Source of the DNA: Atlantibacter sp. RC6
GTDB lineage: Bacteria > Pseudomonadota > Gammaproteobacteria > Enterobacterales > Enterobacteriaceae
NCBI RefSeq assembly: GCF_014193285.1
Contig: NZ_JACHZE010000004.1
Coordinates: forward strand, 62,001 to 126,000
Direction of reading: 5' to 3'
DNA length: 64,000 nucleotides
Made by a program: the position numbers and the translations under genes. The notes beneath the pieces were generated by a model. The model worked only from the letters and a program-made list of their open reading frames with translations. It was not told the origin of the DNA and did no database searches. Positions 21,505-29,611 of the stretch are shown piece after piece (within the stretch, counting starts at the first letter, position 1; each line of letters opens with the position of its first letter).

Positions 21505-24210
21505 ATGTTGATACCGTCTAAATTAAGTCGCCCGGTTCGTCTGGAAAATACCGTCTTACGTGAACGGCTTCTGGCGAAACTCAGCAGCGCGCATCACTAT
21601 CGACTGGCGCTTGTCACCAGTCCGGCGGGCTATGGTAAAACCACACTGGTCTCCCAGTGGGCTGCCGGTAAATCCGATCTCGGATGGTTTTCTCTGGATG
21701 AAGGGGACAACCAGCAGGAGCGCTTCGCGATTTATTTGATTGCCGCCATCCAGCAGGCCACCGGCGGGCACTGCGCCACCAGTGAAGTAATGGCGCAAAA
21801 ACGCCAGTACGCCAGCCTCAACTCCCTGTTTGCCCAGTTGTTTATCGAACTGGCCGACTGGGAGCGCCCGCTGTATCTGGTCATCGACGATTATCATCTC
21901 ATCACCAATCCGGTGATCCATGACGCGATGCGCTTCTTTCTGCGCCATCAGCCCGAAAATGTCAGCCTGGTGGTGTTATCCCGTAATCTGCCGCAGCTCG
22001 GTATCGCCAACCTGCGGGTGCGCGACCAACTGCTGGAAATCGGCAGCCAACAGCTGGCCTTTACCCATCAGGAAGCGAAACAATTTTTTGATTGCCGCCT
22101 GAATGCGCCTATCGAACCGGCTGAAAGCAGCAAAATGTGCGACGACGTCGCCGGATGGGCGACCGCATTACAGCTTATCGCCCTCTCGGCCCGCCAGAAC
22201 AACACCTCGGCGCACCAGTCCGCGCGCCGTCTGGCAGGTATTAACGCCAGCCATCTTTCCGATTATCTGGTGGATGAAGTGCTGGATAATATTGATGTCG
22301 ATGTGCGGAAGTTCCTGCTAAAAAGCGCCCTGCTACGTTCCATGAATGACGCGCTGATCGTGCGCGTTACCGGCGATGAAAACGGCCAGATGCGGCTGGA
22401 AGAGATTGAGCGCCAGGGGTTGTTCCTGCAACGTATGGACGATAGCGGCGAGTGGTTTAGCTATCATCCGCTGTTTGGTAACTTTTTGCGCCAGCGCTGC
22501 CAGTGGGAACTGGCGACGCAACTGCCGGAAATTCATCGCGCTGCCGCCGAAGGCTGGATGGCGCAGGGCTTCCCCGGCGAAGCCATCCACCACGCGCTGG
22601 CGGCAGGCGATGCCGCGATGCTGCGCGATATTCTGCTGAATCACGCCTGGGGCTTATTTAATCACAGCGAACTGACGCTGCTGGAAGAGTCCCTGAAAGC
22701 GCTGCCCTGGGAGAGCCTGCTGGCGAACCCGAAACTGGTGCTATTGCAGGCATGGCTGATGCAAAGCCAGCATCGCTACGGCGAAGTGAACACCCTCCTC
22801 GCCCGCGCCGAACAGGAAATGAACGGCGAAATGGACGAGACATTGCAGGGCGAATTTAATGCGCTGCGCGCCCAGGTGGCGATTAACGACGGCGATCCGC
22901 AAGAGGCGGAGCGGCTGTCGATTATCGCACTCGACACGCTGCCGCTGGCCAGCTTTTACAGCCGCATCGTCGCCACCTCGGTGCACGGCGAAGTACTGCA
23001 CTGCAAAGGCGAGCTCAGCCAGTCGCTGGTGGTGATGCAGCAGACCGAAATGATGGCCCGTCGCCATGACGTATGGCATTACGCCCTGTGGAGCCTGATC
23101 CAGCAAAGCGAAATTCTGTTCGCCCAGGGTTTTTTACAGGCCGCCTGGGAAACTCAGGATAAAGCCTTCGCCCTGATCCGCGAACAGCATCTGGAACAAC
23201 TGCCGCTGCATGAATTTTTGCTGCGCATCCGGGCGCAGCTACTGTGGGCCTGGGCGCGTCTGGATGAGGCCGAAGCCTGCGCCCGTCAGGGTATCGAGGT
23301 GCTGGCGAATTACCAACCGCAGCAGCAGTTGCAGTGCCTGGCGCTGCTGGTGCAAAGCTCGCTGGCGCGCGGCGCGCTGGATAATGCCCGTAACCACCTA
23401 AACCGTCTGGAAAACCTGCTGGGCAGCGGCCCGTATCACAGCGACTGGGTGTCGAACGCCGATAAAGTGCGGGTGATCTACTGGCAAATGACCGGCGATA
23501 AAACCGCTGCCGCCAACTGGCTGCGCCAGACGCCGAAGCCCGGCTCTGCGGATAACCATTTCCTGCAAAGCCAGTGGCGCAACATCGCTCGCGCGCAGAT
23601 TCTGCTGGGGGATTTCGATCCGGCAGAGATGGTGCTGGAAGAGCTGAATGAAAACGCGCGTAGCCTGCGCCTGATGAGCGATATCAACCGCAACCTGCTG
23701 CTGTTGAACCAGCTTTACTGGCAGTCAGGCCGCAGAAGCGACGCCCAGCGCGTACTGCTGGAAGCGCTCACGCTGTCCAACCGCACCGGTTTCGTCAGCC
23801 ATTTCGTGATTGAAGGCGAAGCCATGGCGCAACAGCTGCGCCAGCTGATCCAACTCAACACGTTGCCGGAGCTGGAGCAGCATCGCGCGCAGTTGATTTT
23901 GCGTGAAATTAACCAGCATCACCGGCACAAGTTCGCCCATTTTGACGAGAATTTTGTCACCCGGTTATTAACCCATCCTGAAGTGCCGGAACTGATCCGC
24001 ACCAGCCCGCTCACCCAGCGCGAATGGCAGGTGCTGGGGCTGATTTATTCCGGTTACAGCAACGATCAAATCGCCGGCGAGCTGGATGTGGCCGCGACCA
24101 CCATCAAAACCCATATTCGCAATCTGTATCAGAAACTGGGCGTGGCGCATCGCCAGGCAGCGGTGCAGCATGCCCAACAACTGCTTAAAATGATGGGATA
24201 CGGGGTGTAA
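21505..24210 (+). CDS. malT: maltose regulon activator MalT
   Basis: ATP- and maltotriose-dependent activator of the mal genes, archetype of the large STAND/LAL regulators. The 901-residue length equals E. coli MalT. The Walker A motif GYGKTT sits near residues 38-44 and the Walker B-like VIDDYH near 129. A long helical-repeat sensor region follows, and a LuxR-type helix-turn-helix ends the protein ([20 protein letters not shown], then [15 protein letters not shown]). Divergent from malPQ, which it activates. Confidence 0.98.
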   Translation: MLIPSKLSRPVRLENTVLRERLLAKLSSAHHYRLALVTSPAGYGKTTLVSQWAAGKSDLGWFSLDEGDNQQERFAIYLIAAIQQATGGHCATSEVMAQKRQYASLNSLFAQLFIELADWERPLYLVIDDYHLITNPVIHDAMRFFLRHQPENVSLVVLSRNLPQLGIANLRVRDQLLEIGSQQLAFTHQEAKQFFDCRLNAPIEPAESSKMCDDVAGWATALQLIALSARQNNTSAHQSARRLAGINASHLSDYLVDEVLDNIDVDVRKFLLKSALLRSMNDALIVRVTGDENGQMRLEEIERQGLFLQRMDDSGEWFSYHPLFGNFLRQRCQWELATQLPEIHRAAAEGWMAQGFPGEAIHHALAAGDAAMLRDILLNHAWGLFNHSELTLLEESLKALPWESLLANPKLVLLQAWLMQSQHRYGEVNTLLARAEQEMNGEMDETLQGEFNALRAQVAINDGDPQEAERLSIIALDTLPLASFYSRIVATSVHGEVLHCKGELSQSLVVMQQTEMMARRHDVWHYALWSLIQQSEILFAQGFLQAAWETQDKAFALIREQHLEQLPLHEFLLRIRAQLLWAWARLDEAEACARQGIEVLANYQPQQQLQCLALLVQSSLARGALDNARNHLNRLENLLGSGPYHSDWVSNADKVRVIYWQMTGDKTAAANWLRQTPKPGSADNHFLQSQWRNIARAQILLGDFDPAEMVLEELNENARSLRLMSDINRNLLLLNQLYWQSGRRSDAQRVLLEALTLSNRTGFVSHFVIEGEAMAQQLRQLIQLNTLPELEQHRAQLILREINQHHRHKFAHFDENFVTRLLTHPEVPELIRTSPLTQREWQVLGLIYSGYSNDQIAGELDVAATTIKTHIRNLYQKLGVAHRQAAVQHAQQLLKMMGYGV

Positions 24211-24236
24211 AAGCACCCGGCAATGCCGGGTGCTTG
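24211..24236. terminator. terminator between malT and glpR
   Basis: Stem AGCACCCGGC / GCCGGGTGCT with loop AAT between convergent genes; only short T or A tracts flank it. Confidence 0.75.
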
Positions 24237-24239
24237 CTG

Positions 24240-24998
24240 TTAGCAGAGTTCCAGCTGGATGTTATGCTCGCGGATCACCTGTAATACGCCCGCAGGCGGC
24301 GCGATATCGGTGTAAACCGCATCCACCAGACTGATGCTGCCCAGATTGACCATGGCGTTACGGCCAAACTTCGAATGATCCACCACCAGCATCACGTGGC
24401 GCGAGTTTTCAATAATCGCCCGCTTGGTGCGTACTTCATGGTAGTCAAACTCTAACAGCGAGCCGTCGCTGTCGATGCCGCTGATCCCGAGAATGCCGAA
24501 ATCCAGCCGAAACTGGGAGATAAAATCCAGGGTCGCCTCGCCGATAATCCCACCGTCGCGGCTGCGCAGTTCGCCGCCCGCCAGAATGATACGAAAATCA
24601 TCCTTTACCATCAGTGTATTGGCGACGTTGAGGTTATTGGTCACGATGCGCAGATTTTCGTGGTTCAGCAGCGCGTGGGCCACCGCTTCCGGCGTGGTGC
24701 CGATATCGATAAACAGCGTGGCGCCATTAGGGATTTGGCTGGCGACCCGCTGGGCGATGCGCGCCTTTTCCATGGTCTGGGTGGCCTTACGGTCATGCCA
24801 GGAGGTGTTGACCGAACTGGACGGCAGCGCCGCGCCGCCATGATGGCGCAAAATCATATTTTGATCGGCCAGATCGTTTAAATCGCGGCGAATGGTCTGC
24901 GGGCTAACGGAAAATTGCTCCACCAGCTCTTCAGTGCTGACATATCCTTGTTTTTTAACAAGTTCAATAATGGCGTCATGACGCTGTGTTTGCTTCAC
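24240..24998 (-). CDS. glpR: DeoR-family glycerol-3-phosphate regulon repressor GlpR
   Basis: Represses the glp genes; glycerol-3-phosphate is the inducer. The GTG start at 24998 (read MKQTQRHDAI) gives 252 residues, the E. coli length, and follows GGAGAAAAG. The DeoR helix-turn-helix is YVSTEELVEQFSVSPQTIRR. The sensor domain carries GTTPEAVAHAL, LAGGELRSRDGGIIG and VDHSKFGR. The gene is intact here, unlike the frameshifted copy known from some E. coli K-12 strains. Last gene of the glpEGR operon; its likely operators lie between glpE and glpD. Confidence 0.96.
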   Translation of the reverse strand: MKQTQRHDAIIELVKKQGYVSTEELVEQFSVSPQTIRRDLNDLADQNMILRHHGGAALPSSSVNTSWHDRKATQTMEKARIAQRVASQIPNGATLFIDIGTTPEAVAHALLNHENLRIVTNNLNVANTLMVKDDFRIILAGGELRSRDGGIIGEATLDFISQFRLDFGILGISGIDSDGSLLEFDYHEVRTKRAIIENSRHVMLVVDHSKFGRNAMVNLGSISLVDAVYTDIAPPAGVLQVIREHNIQLELC

Positions 24999-25022
24999 TC
25001 TTTTCTCCTGCACTGCACTGAA

Positions 25023-25853
25023 TTATGTTCGTTTTCGCAAATGAAGGCAGTCAACGAACGCCATCGCCAGCCCTACCAGTAATCCGGTCAGGTGCGCGGC
25101 ATTGGCAATTGAGAACCCAAACAGATCGAACCAACCGGCAACCAGCCACAGCAGCGCAAAAACCATTAACCCGCGCGGCATGACGATACCGCTTTCGGGA
25201 TCGCGCTCGCCGCGCAGCCAGACATAGCCCATCAGCGCGTATACCACGCCGGACAAGCCGCCAAACCAGGCGCCGCTGAATTTATGCTGCACGTAGCCGC
25301 TCAACAGCGCGGATACCAGCGTCAGTACAATCAGCTTGCCGCTGCCAAGGCGTTTTTCCACCGGCCCGCCGAGATACCACCACCATAACAAATTAAAGGT
25401 GATATGCATGATCGAGAAGTGAAGCAGCGCGTGGGTAAAGTAGCGCCAGAATTCAAAATCGAGACTTGAGTCATAAGGCCAGGCCAGCCAAATCATCACC
25501 GCCTGGTCACCAACCATCAGCATCAGGACATAAACCGCGATACAGACGCTGGCAAGCCCAATGGTGAACGGACCGGCGCGTTCGCGCAGCGTCGCCATAA
25601 ACGGATAGCGGCGATAATGCAGGCCGCTGTTGGTATGGCCGGTGCGCCAGCTGGCGGCCAGATAGCGCGGATCGTTCGGGTCTTCGAGAAATTTAGCCAG
25701 TTCGGCCTGCACCCGGTCGGCCTGTTGATCGTCAGCCAGCCAGACATCGGTCTGGCTGTGCTGCTGAATGGTCAGAACAACGCCCTGCGTGGCCATGTAA
25801 TCCACAAAGGCCTGGGCCATTCGCGGATTGGCAAAAGTCGTAATCAGTACCAT
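25023..25853 (-). CDS. glpG: rhomboid intramembrane serine protease GlpG
   Basis: Cleaves transmembrane helices within the inner membrane. The 276-residue form starting [10 protein letters not shown] matches E. coli in length. A cytoplasmic N-terminal domain (about residues 1-90) is followed by six membrane helices. The catalytic dyad is Ser near 201 in [12 protein letters not shown] and His near 254 in ANAAHLTG, and the L1-loop WR motif is present in [14 protein letters not shown]. Middle gene of glpEGR. Confidence 0.97.
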   Translation of the reverse strand: MVLITTFANPRMAQAFVDYMATQGVVLTIQQHSQTDVWLADDQQADRVQAELAKFLEDPNDPRYLAASWRTGHTNSGLHYRRYPFMATLRERAGPFTIGLASVCIAVYVLMLMVGDQAVMIWLAWPYDSSLDFEFWRYFTHALLHFSIMHITFNLLWWWYLGGPVEKRLGSGKLIVLTLVSALLSGYVQHKFSGAWFGGLSGVVYALMGYVWLRGERDPESGIVMPRGLMVFALLWLVAGWFDLFGFSIANAAHLTGLLVGLAMAFVDCLHLRKRT

Positions 25854-25899
25854 CAATAAACGCCGTTTTCCACACAAAGAAAGGGAGTATATACGCTAA

Positions 25900-26229
25900 T
25901 CAATCCAGCTTATAAGCCACTTCGGCGGGAAAGTGCCGGTGCCAGGCATCAAAGCCGCCGTCCACGCTATACACATTTTCATAGCCCTGCTGCAACAGAT
26001 ACTGCGCCGCGCCTTTGCTGCTGTTGCCGTGATAGCACATCACCATTACCGGGGTGTCGAAATCCGTGTGCTGCATAAAGTTGTTCAGCGTGTCGTTGGT
26101 TAAATGAAACGCGCCGGGCGCGTGACCAATCGCATAACTTTGCGGATCGCGAATATCCACCAGTACGGCGGTGCCGCGTTGCATTTTCTGGTGCGCTTCT
26201 TCAACACCAATACATTCAAAGTGATCCAT
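25900..26229 (-). CDS. glpE: thiosulfate sulfurtransferase GlpE
   Basis: Single-domain rhodanese that transfers sulfur from thiosulfate to cyanide or thioredoxin. Starting [12 protein letters not shown] it has 109 residues. The active-site loop is CYHGNSS with the catalytic cysteine near residue 65, and the rhodanese hallmark [18 protein letters not shown] is near residue 28. First gene of glpEGR, divergent from glpD. Confidence 0.96.
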   Translation of the reverse strand: MDHFECIGVEEAHQKMQRGTAVLVDIRDPQSYAIGHAPGAFHLTNDTLNNFMQHTDFDTPVMVMCYHGNSSKGAAQYLLQQGYENVYSVDGGFDAWHRHFPAEVAYKLD

Positions 26230-26394
26230 GGTCGCTCTCATTCTCTACGGTTATTCACATTATCCGGCCATTGGCCGGTTGCTTCAGGTTTACCGTTTAA
26301 GTGTACGTGTTGAGCAGGGCGGCGCGCCATATTGTTATGTGTATCACGCGAAATTGTTTTTTTCTTGTTACCAAACGACCGCAACATTTGCTAT

Positions 26395-26433
26395 TATGAG
26401 CGATAACGAACATTTTTGAGCTTTAACGAAAGT
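26395..26433. promoter_or_regulatory. GlpR operators between glpE and glpD
   Basis: TATGAGCGATAACGAACATT (26395-26414) is a good match to the palindromic GlpR operator. A weaker repeat, TTTGAGCTTTAACGAAAG, follows directly. They overlap the probable -10 (TATTAT, 26392-26397) of glpD. Confidence 0.7.
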
Positions 26434-26446
26434 GCAAGAGGCAAGC

Positions 26447-27952
26447 ATGGAAACCAAAGATCTGATTGTGATAGGCGGAGGCATTAACGGCGCAGGCATT
26501 GCGGTGGATGCAGCCGGGCGCGGTTTATCGGTGCTGATGCTGGAAGCGCAGGATTTGGCCTGTGCCACCTCATCGGCAAGTTCAAAATTGATCCACGGCG
26601 GCCTGCGCTACCTGGAACATTATGAATTCCGCCTGGTCAGCGAGGCGCTGGCGGAGCGCGAAGTGCTACTGAAAATGGCGCCGCATATCGCGTTCCCGAT
26701 GCGTTTCCGTCTGCCGCACCGCCCGCATTTACGTCCGGCCTGGATGATCCGCGCCGGTCTGTTTATGTATGACAACCTGGGCAAACGCACCAGCCTGCCG
26801 CGCTCGCACGGTTTGCGCTTTGGCGCGGATTCGGTCCTGAAGCCGGAGATCGTGCGCGGTTTCGAATATTCTGACTGCTGGGTGGACGATGCGCGTTTAG
26901 TGCTCGCGAACGCACAAATGGTGGTGAAGAAAGGCGGCGAAGTGATGACCCGCACTAAAGCCACCTCCGCCCGCCGTGAAAACGGCCTGTGGGTGGTGGA
27001 AGCGGAAGATATCGACACCGGTAAAACCTACACCTGGCGCGCCCGCGGCCTGGTTAACGCTACCGGCCCGTGGGTGAAAAACTTCTTTGATGACGGGCTG
27101 AAACTGCCGTCGCCGTACGGTATCCGTTTGATCAAAGGCAGCCACATCGTGGTGCCGCGCGTTCATCAGCAGAAGCAGGCCTATATCCTGCAAAACGAAG
27201 ATAAGCGCATTGTGTTTGTGATCCCGTGGATGGACGAGTTTTCGATCATCGGCACCACCGACGTGGAGTACAAAGGCGATCCGAAACAGGTGGCGATTGA
27301 TGAAAGCGAAATCAACTACCTGCTGAAGGTTTACAACCTGCACTTTAAAAAGCAGCTTAGCCGCGATGATGTGGTGTGGACTTACTCTGGCGTCCGCCCG
27401 CTGTGTGATGACGAATCCGATTCGCCGCAGGCCATCACCCGTGATTACACGCTGGATATTCATGATGAAAACGGCCAGGCGCCGCTGCTGTCGGTGTTCG
27501 GCGGCAAACTGACTACCTACCGCAAGCTGGCGGAACATGCGCTGGAAAAACTGGCAAACTACTACCCGTCGATGGGGCCGGCGTGGACCAAAAACTGTGT
27601 TCTGCCCGGTGGTGAACTGAATGGCGATCGCGATGACTATGCCGCGAAGCTGCGTCGTCGTTATCCATTTATCAGCGAATCGCTGGCGCGCCACTATGCG
27701 CGGACCTACGGCTCCAACAGCGAGCTGATTTTAGGCAACAGCAGTCGTCTCGACGAGTTGGGCGAGGATTTTGGCCACGAGTTTTACGAAGCGGAACTGC
27801 GTTACCTGGTGGATCATGAGTGGGTGCGCCGTCTGGATGATGCGCTGTGGCGTCGTACCAAGCTCGGTATGTGGCTAACTGCCGAACAGGAGTCGCGCGT
27901 GGCGGCCTGGCTCACTGCATACACCAAACAAGAGCTTTCGCTCGCGTCTTAA
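26447..27952 (+). CDS. glpD: aerobic glycerol-3-phosphate dehydrogenase GlpD
   Basis: FAD-dependent membrane-associated enzyme oxidising glycerol-3-phosphate to dihydroxyacetone phosphate and feeding electrons to quinone. The METKDLIVIGGGINGAG start gives 501 residues, the E. coli length, after an AAGAGG ribosome site. The N-terminal Rossmann motif VIGGGINGAGIAVDAAGRG binds FAD. Further conserved segments are SSKLIHGGLRYLEHYEF, GTTDVEYKGD and SVFGGKLTTYRKLAEHALE. Controlled by GlpR from the operators just upstream. Confidence 0.98.
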   Translation: METKDLIVIGGGINGAGIAVDAAGRGLSVLMLEAQDLACATSSASSKLIHGGLRYLEHYEFRLVSEALAEREVLLKMAPHIAFPMRFRLPHRPHLRPAWMIRAGLFMYDNLGKRTSLPRSHGLRFGADSVLKPEIVRGFEYSDCWVDDARLVLANAQMVVKKGGEVMTRTKATSARRENGLWVVEAEDIDTGKTYTWRARGLVNATGPWVKNFFDDGLKLPSPYGIRLIKGSHIVVPRVHQQKQAYILQNEDKRIVFVIPWMDEFSIIGTTDVEYKGDPKQVAIDESEINYLLKVYNLHFKKQLSRDDVVWTYSGVRPLCDDESDSPQAITRDYTLDIHDENGQAPLLSVFGGKLTTYRKLAEHALEKLANYYPSMGPAWTKNCVLPGGELNGDRDDYAAKLRRRYPFISESLARHYARTYGSNSELILGNSSRLDELGEDFGHEFYEAELRYLVDHEWVRRLDDALWRRTKLGMWLTAEQESRVAAWLTAYTKQELSLAS

Positions 27953-27985
27953 ACGAAGCGGGTCGCTCCGTTTCCTGGTTTATTA

Positions 27986-28012
27986 TGACGCCCCTGTCAC
28001 AGGGGCGTTAAT
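27986..28012 (+). terminator. terminator of glpD
   Basis: Stem ACGCCCCTG / CAGGGGCGT with a three-base loop followed by TAATTATT. It marks the end of conserved synteny before the accessory toxin locus. Confidence 0.75.
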
Positions 28013-28081
28013 TATTGATTGTTATTTTCCCTTGATGCCTGAATATCTCCTCAAACCATAAGAAATAAACAGGATGTTTAT

Positions 28082-29230
28082 ATGGGATTGAGTCTACCGG
28101 GAAGCCGTCTTATCTACCTGTCTCGCGATAATCTTCCTCCAGAATCGTTTGAACGGATTATCCCGCCTTTTGCGGCATGGAAACACGCCGAACAGGACTA
28201 CCAGTTTAATGACCGCTGGGATCACCAGCGCTATATCATCAATATCGAGCCAAAATCCACTTATCCACTCGCCGCAGCACTTCCCGAATTTGGAGAACGC
28301 TCCAGGGAAAAATTAAAGGCCCTGATAGAGCATGGTGATGTGGTATGTCTGGACGATATCTCCAACCTGCCCGCCAGTTTGTTTTACATTGACGACAACG
28401 GAGCGTTAATTTGCCGCGATGAAAATGCTTTTAAATTCGGCGGAGCAAAAAGAATTATTGAAGCGTTTAACATTGCAGTAAGCAAACGCGACTATCGACG
28501 TACCGGGGGAAAACCCGCGCCAACCTGTTCAAGACAACTCAGGGGAAGAAGCAGCCAGCCAGAGACCTACGATAGCGTGGGGAAAACCCTTAATAGTAAA
28601 AGCGTTGGTCGATTACTTGCCGCTGGCGGTATTTATAACGGCAATAGCGAGGGGTTTCGTAAAACGGCGGAACAACTGGGCGGTGAGGCTCCTGCAGGCT
28701 ACGAGCAGGTCATGGATAACAAGGGACTGATAATTGCCGGGGCTTCAATAGCTGCGGGGTTCGGTATGAGTAGTTTAGCAACCGCCCGTAAGCTCTCCGA
28801 ACTTAAAAACCTTCATGCTTTAGGCTCGGTTGAAGGTGAATACACGATATTAAATCCAGGCCCATTACCTAAAGAATTAGCTGATACCTTTTCTAGCGGC
28901 GCATATAAAGTGATTTCGCTATCAACAGACACCGTATTTTACAGAGGTGGAGTAAAGGGGAAACCACTTGGCCAGTTTTTTGGATATGAACAACCTCAAG
29001 GTATCCTCCAGACTAGAGCAGACAAAGCCTTATTGCCCACATGGCCTAATGGCAATGCATCACCCCTTGATAGCTATCACGAGATTCAAATTCCGGCAGG
29101 AACAAAAGTTTATGTTGGCGAAGTAGGATACCAAACAGACCTTTACTCTGGTGGAACAGAGCAAGTTGTAATACCGACACCGTGGAAAATACCAGGCGTT
29201 AAGATCCTTGGCCAGGGAGGATTAAAATGA
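28082..29230 (+). CDS. probable polymorphic toxin with TNT-like C-terminal domain
   Basis: A 382-residue protein with no named homologue that I recognise over its full length. Three parts can be seen. Residues 1-160 form a soluble N-terminal domain of unknown type. Residues 165-230 form a Gly/Ala-rich pre-toxin region (SVGRLLAAGGIYNGNSE, then the hydrophobic LIIAGASIAAGFGMSS). The C-terminal domain, about 250-382, has FYRGG (Arg288), SYHEIQIPAGTKVYVGEVGY and SGGTEQ (Gln361). The spacing of Arg and GGxxQ resembles the TNT family of NAD+ glycohydrolase toxins; an ADP-ribosyltransferase-like fold is an alternative. There is no Sec signal peptide. The DNA becomes clearly AT-richer from about 28850. 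The next gene overlaps its stop by 4 bases and looks like the cognate immunity gene. Function is inferred from architecture and context. Confidence 0.6.
   Translation: MGLSLPGSRLIYLSRDNLPPESFERIIPPFAAWKHAEQDYQFNDRWDHQRYIINIEPKSTYPLAAALPEFGERSREKLKALIEHGDVVCLDDISNLPASLFYIDDNGALICRDENAFKFGGAKRIIEAFNIAVSKRDYRRTGGKPAPTCSRQLRGRSSQPETYDSVGKTLNSKSVGRLLAAGGIYNGNSEGFRKTAEQLGGEAPAGYEQVMDNKGLIIAGASIAAGFGMSSLATARKLSELKNLHALGSVEGEYTILNPGPLPKELADTFSSGAYKVISLSTDTVFYRGGVKGKPLGQFFGYEQPQGILQTRADKALLPTWPNGNASPLDSYHEIQIPAGTKVYVGEVGYQTDLYSGGTEQVVIPTPWKIPGVKILGQGGLK
28592..28671 (+). repeat. imperfect direct repeat, upstream copy (inside toxin gene)
   Basis: Encodes toxin residues about 171-197, from AATAGTAAAAGCGTTGG to AAAACGGCGGA. 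It aligns over its whole length with 29510-29585 at roughly three-quarters identity. The two copies bracket the variable toxin domain and the immunity gene. Confidence 0.75.
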
Positions 29231-29514
29231 AGAATGAAATTAAAATAACAGTAATCAATATTATCAGTACGTTGTCATCAAATGATGAGATTGCATGGGC
29301 AAACGCTTTCGAAGCAGCAGGTACAGCGCTTGATAGTCATTACCATGACTCCCTTCTTTCTTTGAAACGGTTTTATGGTGGTATAGGATCGTTTAACGAT
29401 GTGGTTCTACATAACAATGGAATCCCATTAATTGCTGAAAATAACAAACTTGATGCTTTAAGGCACACACTTTACGAACAACTTGAGAAAGCAATGTGTG
29501 AGGAAAATCTATAG
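29227..29514 (+). CDS. probable immunity protein (DUF6966-like)
   Basis: A 95-residue acidic cytoplasmic protein starting inside the toxin stop codon (ATGA overlap), so it is translationally coupled to the toxin. The core EIAWANAFEAAG and HYHDSLLSLKRFYGGIGSFN recalls the DUF6966 family of small proteins, a recollection I cannot check here. There is no signal peptide or membrane segment, which fits immunity against a toxin acting in the cytoplasm. Its GC content is much lower than that of glpD or glgP. The stop codon lies inside the downstream direct repeat. The immunity role is inferred from position, size and coupling. Confidence 0.6.
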   Translation: MKNEIKITVINIISTLSSNDEIAWANAFEAAGTALDSHYHDSLLSLKRFYGGIGSFNDVVLHNNGIPLIAENNKLDALRHTLYEQLEKAMCEENL

Positions 29515-29585
29515 TAAACATAGTGTTGGTCGGTTACTTACTGCTTTCAGTTTCTATAACAGCAATCTTGAGGTAAAACGGCGGA
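29510..29585 (+). repeat. imperfect direct repeat, downstream copy (decayed pre-toxin fragment)
   Basis: Translates in one frame as SKHSVGRLLTAFSFYNSNLE, matching toxin residues 172-190 (SKSVGRLLAAGGIYNGNSE). It has one extra codon and an 8-base deletion that breaks the frame. No start codon in the correct context exists, so it is a remnant of a displaced toxin C-terminus rather than a gene. Confidence 0.75.
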
Positions 29586-29604
29586 GAATCTCCGCCGTTT
29601 TTTA
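29575..29604. terminator. terminator between immunity locus and glgP
   Basis: Perfect stem AAAACGGCGGAGA / TCTCCGCCGTTTT with a T run on the plus strand and an A run on the other side; probably serves the toxin locus and glgP. Its left arm is derived from, or shared with, the downstream direct repeat. Confidence 0.88.
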
Positions 29605-29611
29605 TTACTGT

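Noticed and set aside
27953-29611. Integrative element or prophage between glpD and glgP
   Set aside because: No integrase, transposase, tRNA, attachment repeat or phage gene is visible; the only repeats are the toxin-derived ones.
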